This document shows, one piece after another, positions 6,032 through 7,848 of a stretch of DNA of 7,848 nt. Origin of the DNA: Vulcanimicrobiota bacterium (lineage in GTDB: Bacteria; Vulcanimicrobiota; Vulcanimicrobiia; Vulcanimicrobiales; Vulcanimicrobiaceae); the NCBI GenBank assembly GCA_014305015.1, contig JACRUB010000142.1:1-7848 (forward strand), read 5' to 3'. The notes below the pieces were generated by a model, which worked only from the letters and a program-made list of their open reading frames with translations, did not search any database and had not been told where the DNA came from. The stretch's first letter is position 1. Each line of letters begins with the position of its first letter. Position numbers and translations under genes: made by a program.

Positions 6032-6037
6032 AAAGAT

Positions 6038-6109
6038 TCGTCGCCCACACCCGGTATGCGAAAGCCGCATACGCGACGAGGGGAAGGCTCGCTGTTTACG
6101 GCGAGCCTT
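6038..6109 (+). repeat. 72-nt two-hairpin element, copy 2
   Basis: It is the same element as at 2921-2992. The outer stem TCGTCGC/GCGACGA, the bulge CCACACCCG, the GGGG linker and the AAGGCTCGC/GCGAGCCTT hairpin are unchanged. The only two differences are G to A at 6061, which opens the last pair of the inner stem and leaves GTATGCG/CGCATAC with a five-base loop, and A to G at 6094 in the second loop. Both changes fall in or next to loops. Here it lies between the four-Cys gene copy 2 and the end of gene Y. Confidence 0.75.
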
Positions 6110-6117
6110 CTTCATTT
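6084..6117 (+). terminator. Likely terminator after four-Cys gene copy 2
   Basis: A 9-bp stem with loop TGTTTACG is followed by CTTCATTT. It is the counterpart of the hairpin at 2967-2992, and the T-run is again interrupted. Confidence 0.55.
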
Positions 6118-6144
6118 AGGTTTGTTTGATGCGTTCATGTGCGT

Positions 6145-7046
6145 TCAGTGAGTCGGCGGAAAGTCACCCGAACGCGTGAGCTTATGGCGCCGGCGCGCCT
6201 CGAGATATTTTTGGTAGCCTTCGCCGTTGCGTCCGTAGAGCGCGTAATAAAACTCCGGCGTTCGCTCAGCGATATTGTGCATGGAGCCGAAGCAGCGTTC
6301 AGCGTCTTCGATTGGATTGCGGTGCACGGGTGTGATGCTTGGGAAATAGTAGTCTTCTTGGCCTGCGATGAAATCGAGCTGTCGTGTTTCGAGCCCGCGT
6401 TGCAGCGGGCGTAAGTCGGCGGTTCGCACGAAGTTTGCGATCGGGCCGGAGCTTTGGTAGACCGGACCCCAAAAAACCAAAGTGATGTCCTCGTCGCGAT
6501 TGATGACACAGCCGATAAATTCTTTGCCCGTTTTTGGCTGGGTGTATCGCACCAAAGAGCCGCGTTCGAAGATGCGCCACGCAAGCGGGATTTTTGCAAA
6601 GGCGTTGGGATCGGCGGCTGCGGAAATGATTGCCGGCACGTCTTCGATTTCATCCCACCCGTGCAGCTCGTATTTGCCGCTGAGACGGCCTTTAAGCAGA
6701 GTGGCAACCAGAACGGGCCTTTCCATTGCAGTTGCGCTTTTGCGAACCGTTCCTGTGCCGGCTCGTACACATAGAACTCGATAGCCTTGGGATGAATTGT
6801 GCGATAGGTTTGCGAGATGGTCAAGGCTTGGTGGCGCACGACCTCTTCGAGCTGGGCTCTGACGGCATCCCCGCCGAGATCCTCATGCAGATCGACCAAG
6901 CAGACCTCTGCACCGTGCGGATGGAGATCGATGATCAAATTGAATGGAACGGGGGTGCCCTTGTCGTCGCGGTAGCGGCTTGCGGCCGTGAAGCGGTCAT
7001 CATCCGGCATACCGGGGAAGGCAGAGTTGGGAGGGGTGGCAATCAT
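6145..7046 (-). pseudogene. Gene Y, copy 2: near full length with a one-base frameshift (family not recognised)
   Basis: I do not recognise this family. From the ATG at 7044-7046 the first frame gives about 115 residues (MIATPPNSAFPG to WKGPFWLP). The match to copy 1 then continues in another frame from TLLKGRLSGKYEL to the TGA at 6145-6147 (…FPPTH), for a restored length of about 300 residues. The missing base lies near 6701-6703, where copy 1 has one more base and a single frame. There is no signal peptide or membrane segment, and the protein looks cytoplasmic and globular. Segments such as FNLIIDLHPHGAEV, DLHEDLGGDAV and GKEFIGCVINRDEDITLVFWGP carry no motif I can name. No ribosome-binding site precedes the ATG. 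A sequencing error at 6701-6703 is possible, in which case the gene is intact. Confidence 0.7.
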
Positions 7047-7098
7047 ATTTTTGATATCGGTCGGCCCGACGAGTCGATGAAGTTTGAGCAGTACGCGA

Positions 7099-7104
7099 TA
7101 TAAT
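7099..7104 (+). promoter_or_regulatory. Possible promoter -10 box for the toxin-antitoxin operon
   Basis: A perfect TATAAT lies in the gap between the divergent gene Y and the antitoxin gene. No good -35 box sits at the right distance, so it is a weak call. Transcription from it would leave a leader of about 115 bases before the antitoxin. Confidence 0.3.
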
Positions 7105-7138
7105 CGGAGGGCGCGTGCGTCCTGAGAGGGTTGCCGGC

Positions 7139-7216
7139 ATGAACAGGGCCATACTGGCGACCACGGGTGTACGAACGGTCACCGCTGGACGTAGTCGACT
7201 TCGGAACCCGTGGTAG
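7139..7216 (+). CDS. Possible 25-residue leader ORF before the antitoxin
   Basis: An ATG at 7139 has AGAGGG at 7125-7130 before it. The frame runs 25 codons (MNRAILATTGVRTV…) to a TAG at 7214-7216, one base before an ATG of the antitoxin frame and ten before the preferred start. The product resembles nothing known. It could couple translation to the antitoxin or be chance. Confidence 0.25.
   Translation: MNRAILATTGVRTVTAGRSRLRNPW
7160..7214. promoter_or_regulatory. Inverted repeat before the antitoxin start, candidate operator
   Basis: ACCACGGGT (7160-7168) and ACCCGTGGT (7206-7214) are perfect 9-base inverted arms, 37 bases apart, the second ending 12 bases before the antitoxin ATG. Antitoxins of this kind commonly repress their own operon by binding such repeats. 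The binding here is inferred from position only. Confidence 0.45.
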
Positions 7217-7226
7217 GATGGTGGGC

Positions 7227-7463
7227 ATGGATCGAACGGCCTTGCATCACTTGATCGATCAGCTCCCCGAGACCGAAGTCGGCCATATTGCGGCGCTGGT
7301 TGCGGCTGCGAGCAATCACGATCGTGTGACGGTGCAGACGTTGCTCGCCGAAGAAGTCCCGATCGAGCAAGACGAAGCGGATGCGCTCGCCGAGGTCGAT
7401 CGCAAAGGCGAGACTATTTCGCTTGAAGATCTGGAACGCCGGCAGGCAGGCAACACGGGGTGA
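7227..7463 (+). CDS. Antitoxin partner of the RelE/ParE-type toxin
   Basis: The 78-residue protein should bind and neutralise the toxin encoded next to it and probably represses the operon. It has a helical N-terminal part (MDRTALHHLIDQLPETEVGHIAALVAAA) and an acidic C-terminal part (EEVPIEQDEADALAEVD, then SLEDLERRQ) of the sort that wraps around RelE-type toxins. The identification rests mainly on the partner gene. ATG 7227 was chosen because AGGATGG lies just before it. ATG 7218 (three residues longer) and an upstream start at 7167 are possible. The TGA at 7461-7463 overlaps the GTG start of the toxin, so the two are translationally coupled. Confidence 0.8.
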   Translation: MDRTALHHLIDQLPETEVGHIAALVAAASNHDRVTVQTLLAEEVPIEQDEADALAEVDRKGETISLEDLERRQAGNTG

Positions 7464-7705
7464 GCTGGTCGGTCCGATTCACGACGCGCGCCGCGCGCGA
7501 CGTTGAGAGCCTCGCTGATGCCGACCGCCGCGTGATTCTCGCGGCGGTTCGTTCGTTTGCGGGCGGCGCGATCGCGGACGTGAAGAAGCTGCACGGCCGG
7601 CCGGATTACCGTTTGCGGGTCGGACGTTTTCGCGTGCTCTACACCATGGGCGCTGGCGAGCTGCTGGTGCTGCGCGTGCTCGACCGCAAGGACGCCTATC
7701 GCTAA
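7460..7705 (+). CDS. RelE/ParE-superfamily toxin
   Basis: The 81-residue protein has the compact RelE/ParE layout. A first strand (WSVRFTTRAARDVESL) leads into two helices (to about residue 35), then the segment KKLHGRPDYRLRVGRFRVLYT (about 42-62), and a last strand (ELLVLRVLDRKDAYR). Arg51, Arg53, Arg58, Tyr61 and the C-terminal Arg-Lys-x-x-Tyr-Arg are in the places where mRNA-cleaving RelE toxins keep their basic and aromatic residues. Cleavage of mRNA on the ribosome is therefore more likely than gyrase poisoning, but the family cannot be split with certainty here. The start is a GTG inside the antitoxin stop (GTGA overlap). A terminator follows directly. Confidence 0.92.
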   Translation: MSWSVRFTTRAARDVESLADADRRVILAAVRSFAGGAIADVKKLHGRPDYRLRVGRFRVLYTMGAGELLVLRVLDRKDAYR

Positions 7706-7706
7706 G

Positions 7707-7727
7707 CCCGCGTCACGCGGGTTTTTT
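7707..7727 (+). terminator. Rho-independent terminator of the toxin-antitoxin operon
   Basis: CCCGCG, loop TCA, CGCGGG and six T's begin two bases after the toxin stop. There is no T-run on the other strand. The hairpin also spans the last codons and stop of the convergent gene at 7713-7847. Confidence 0.9.
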
Positions 7728-7847
7728 CGGCAGGTCGAACAGCGCGCGGTCTTGCGGTCGTTTGAGACCTGCGAGCTGCGCGTCCCACCAGCGCGCGATG
7801 CCGGTCGGTTTTTCGGCTGCGCGATCGGCGGCGACCGCATCCAGTAA
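7713..7847 (-). CDS. C-terminal end of an unidentified leftward gene (partial)
   Basis: The frame is open from the right edge to a TGA at 7713-7715 and gives 44 residues: LLDAVAADRAAEKPTG, then IARWWDAQLAGLKRPQDRAL and FDLPKKPA. The GC-rich third positions and the amphipathic helix around ARWWDAQLAGL make real coding likely. There is not enough to name a family. It ends inside the terminator hairpin of the convergent toxin operon, which is a tight, probably long-standing junction, so this gene may mark the edge of the stable chromosome next to the rearranged region. Confidence 0.6.
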   Translation of the reverse strand, partial: LLDAVAADRAAEKPTGIARWWDAQLAGLKRPQDRALFDLPKKPA

Positions 7848-7848
7848 G

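Noticed and set aside
7047..7180. Upstream extension of gene Y copy 2 reading ALRLYRVLLKLHRL, like an LYR motif
   Set aside because: The frame is open, but it has no start codon between the upstream stop and the ATG at 7046. A match to a eukaryotic-type LYR protein over so few residues is not convincing.
7316..7840. 174-codon - strand open frame under the toxin-antitoxin pair
   Set aside because: It runs antisense to two well-supported genes and is Arg/Ser-rich. The real - strand coding at the right edge is in another frame ending at 7713.

Overview
This is high-GC bacterial DNA from an accessory, repeatedly rearranged region. It carries two serine recombinases, a duplicated secreted-protein module, several gene remnants and a RelE/ParE-type toxin-antitoxin pair. 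The lineage cannot be fixed from the sequence. The lipoprotein with a Cys-Gly-Gly-Gly mature end and the many short Sec-exported proteins show a Gram-negative-type (diderm) envelope. An uncultured lineage such as Eremiobacterota would fit, but that is a guess.

Left part (1-1221): the tail of a gene that resembles the C-terminus of a PIN-domain nuclease, then a leftward pair. The pair is a small protein that looks like a ribbon-helix-helix regulator (877-1221) followed 12 bases later by a serine recombinase (235-864).

Middle and right (1292-7046): the core is a tandem duplication of a module with the order lipoprotein gene (+), small secreted four-cysteine protein (+), a 72-nt two-hairpin element, and an unrecognised gene 'Y' on the opposite strand that converges on the element. 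In copy 1 the lipoprotein (1292-2224) and the four-Cys protein (2242-2877) look intact. Gene Y there is a pseudogene (about 3933-4506, with a C-terminal scrap near 3027-3085) that appears to be split by an unrelated exported-protein gene X (3156-3860). Copy 2 starts with a second serine recombinase (4577-5230). Just behind it only the last ~30 codons of the lipoprotein survive (5253-5351), then a diverged but intact four-Cys protein (5369-5995), the nearly identical 72-nt element, and a gene Y with a one-base frameshift (6145-7046). Each unit therefore begins next to a recombinase gene.

The lipoprotein carries a JAB/JAMM-like (DUF4329-like) arrangement of Glu, His-x-His and Ser-x-x-Asp. It is translationally coupled to the four-Cys protein, so the two probably work together at the cell envelope. 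A protease or toxin-like enzyme with a dedicated partner or inhibitor is one reading, but it is not shown by the sequence.

Right end (7047-7848): a compact antitoxin-toxin operon with a 4-base start/stop overlap and a clear terminator, then the C-terminal end of an unidentified leftward gene running off the window. Stretches without a gene are all under 300 bases. The largest (2878-3155) holds the hairpin elements and the gene Y scrap, and 7047-7226 holds a possible promoter, a short leader ORF and an inverted repeat.
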